Origin: Oceanobacillus iheyensis HTE831
GTDB taxonomy: Bacteria; Bacillota; Bacilli; Bacillales; Amphibacillaceae
Direction: 5' to 3'
Length of the DNA stretch: 64,000 nt
Assembly: GCF_000011245.1 (NCBI RefSeq)
Contig: NC_004193.1
Span: forward strand, 1,404,501 to 1,468,500
Shown here piece after piece: positions 63,992-64,000 of the stretch. A program made the translations under genes and the position numbers. The notes beneath the pieces are model-generated. The model saw nothing but the letters and a program-made list of their open reading frames with translations. It ran no database searches and was not told where the DNA came from. Within the stretch, counting starts at the first letter, position 1. Each line of letters begins with the position of its first letter.

Positions 63992-64000
63992 ATGATGCTA
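63992..64000 (+). CDS. Start of next gene, probably ftsW
   Basis: AGGGAGAAGCA-ATG-ATG-CTA at the right edge is a good ribosome site and start. Only three codons are visible. The ftsW guess comes from the ylaN-ftsW order of B. subtilis. Confidence 0.4.

Overview
The window reads as a chromosomal segment of a low-GC, endospore-forming Bacillaceae member, most like Oceanobacillus or a near relative. Three things support this. There are spore genes (SpoVAC, SpoVAD and SpoVAEb, YhcN/YlaJ, two YjcZ-type micro-proteins). Strong AGGAGG ribosome sites are used with many TTG and GTG starts. From about 31 kb onward the gene order matches the Bacillus subtilis patA-ykyB-ykuE-cbpB-dapH-ykuR-ykuV ... ktrC-rnjA-rpoY-def-ykyA-pdhABCD ... 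sr1-yktA-yktB-ykzI-suhB-ylaF/H/I/L/N-(ftsW) backbone. The genus is an inference from sequence character, not from a search.

0-16 kb holds mixed housekeeping and stress genes: a truncated FAD-linked D-lactate/glycolate oxidase, an orphan tatA, a PAS-GGDEF-EAL protein, a lipoprotein cyclophilin, a Y-family polymerase with a textbook LexA box, a D-Ala-D-Ala carboxypeptidase without a visible signal peptide, an Spx paralogue whose CXXC is CXXT, an acidic membrane-anchored protein, NDH-2 behind a four-codon leader ORF, a VanW protein, YceI, a stand-alone SPP1-type holin, an M3 oligopeptidase, and a TPP riboswitch controlling thiT.

16-31 kb is the accessory heart. One operon has a CstA carbon-starvation transporter (preceded by a near-perfect cre site), a small protein ending in Cys-Cys, a cysteine-free ArsA-type ATPase and a quinone-oxidoreductase-like protein. 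Facing it is a seven-gene minus-strand operon, DUF1657 - YhcN/YlaJ - SpoVAC - SpoVAD - SpoVAEb - DUF1657 - DUF421/DUF1657. This has the composition and order of the spoVA2mob spore heat-resistance operon, here without visible transposon genes. A nitroreductase, a lipoprotein, YwpF, a KtrB/KtrD potassium channel subunit and signal peptidase I follow.

31-64 kb is the conserved backbone. It covers the acetylated diaminopimelate branch (PatA, DapH, YkuR), the c-di-AMP receptor CbpB, CzcD/CzrA metal efflux with its operator, a BmrCD-like heterodimeric ABC exporter, KtrC, RNase J1 with RNA polymerase epsilon, peptide deformylase and the pyruvate dehydrogenase operon. An intact 1349-bp ISL3-family element with an exact 8-bp target duplication splits a small lipoprotein gene beyond pdhD, and the gene can be reconstructed to its stop codon. 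Downstream lies an SR1-type dual-function RNA encoding an SR1P peptide, with a perfect sigma-A promoter and two CcpN-like boxes. The window ends at the start codon of what should be ftsW.
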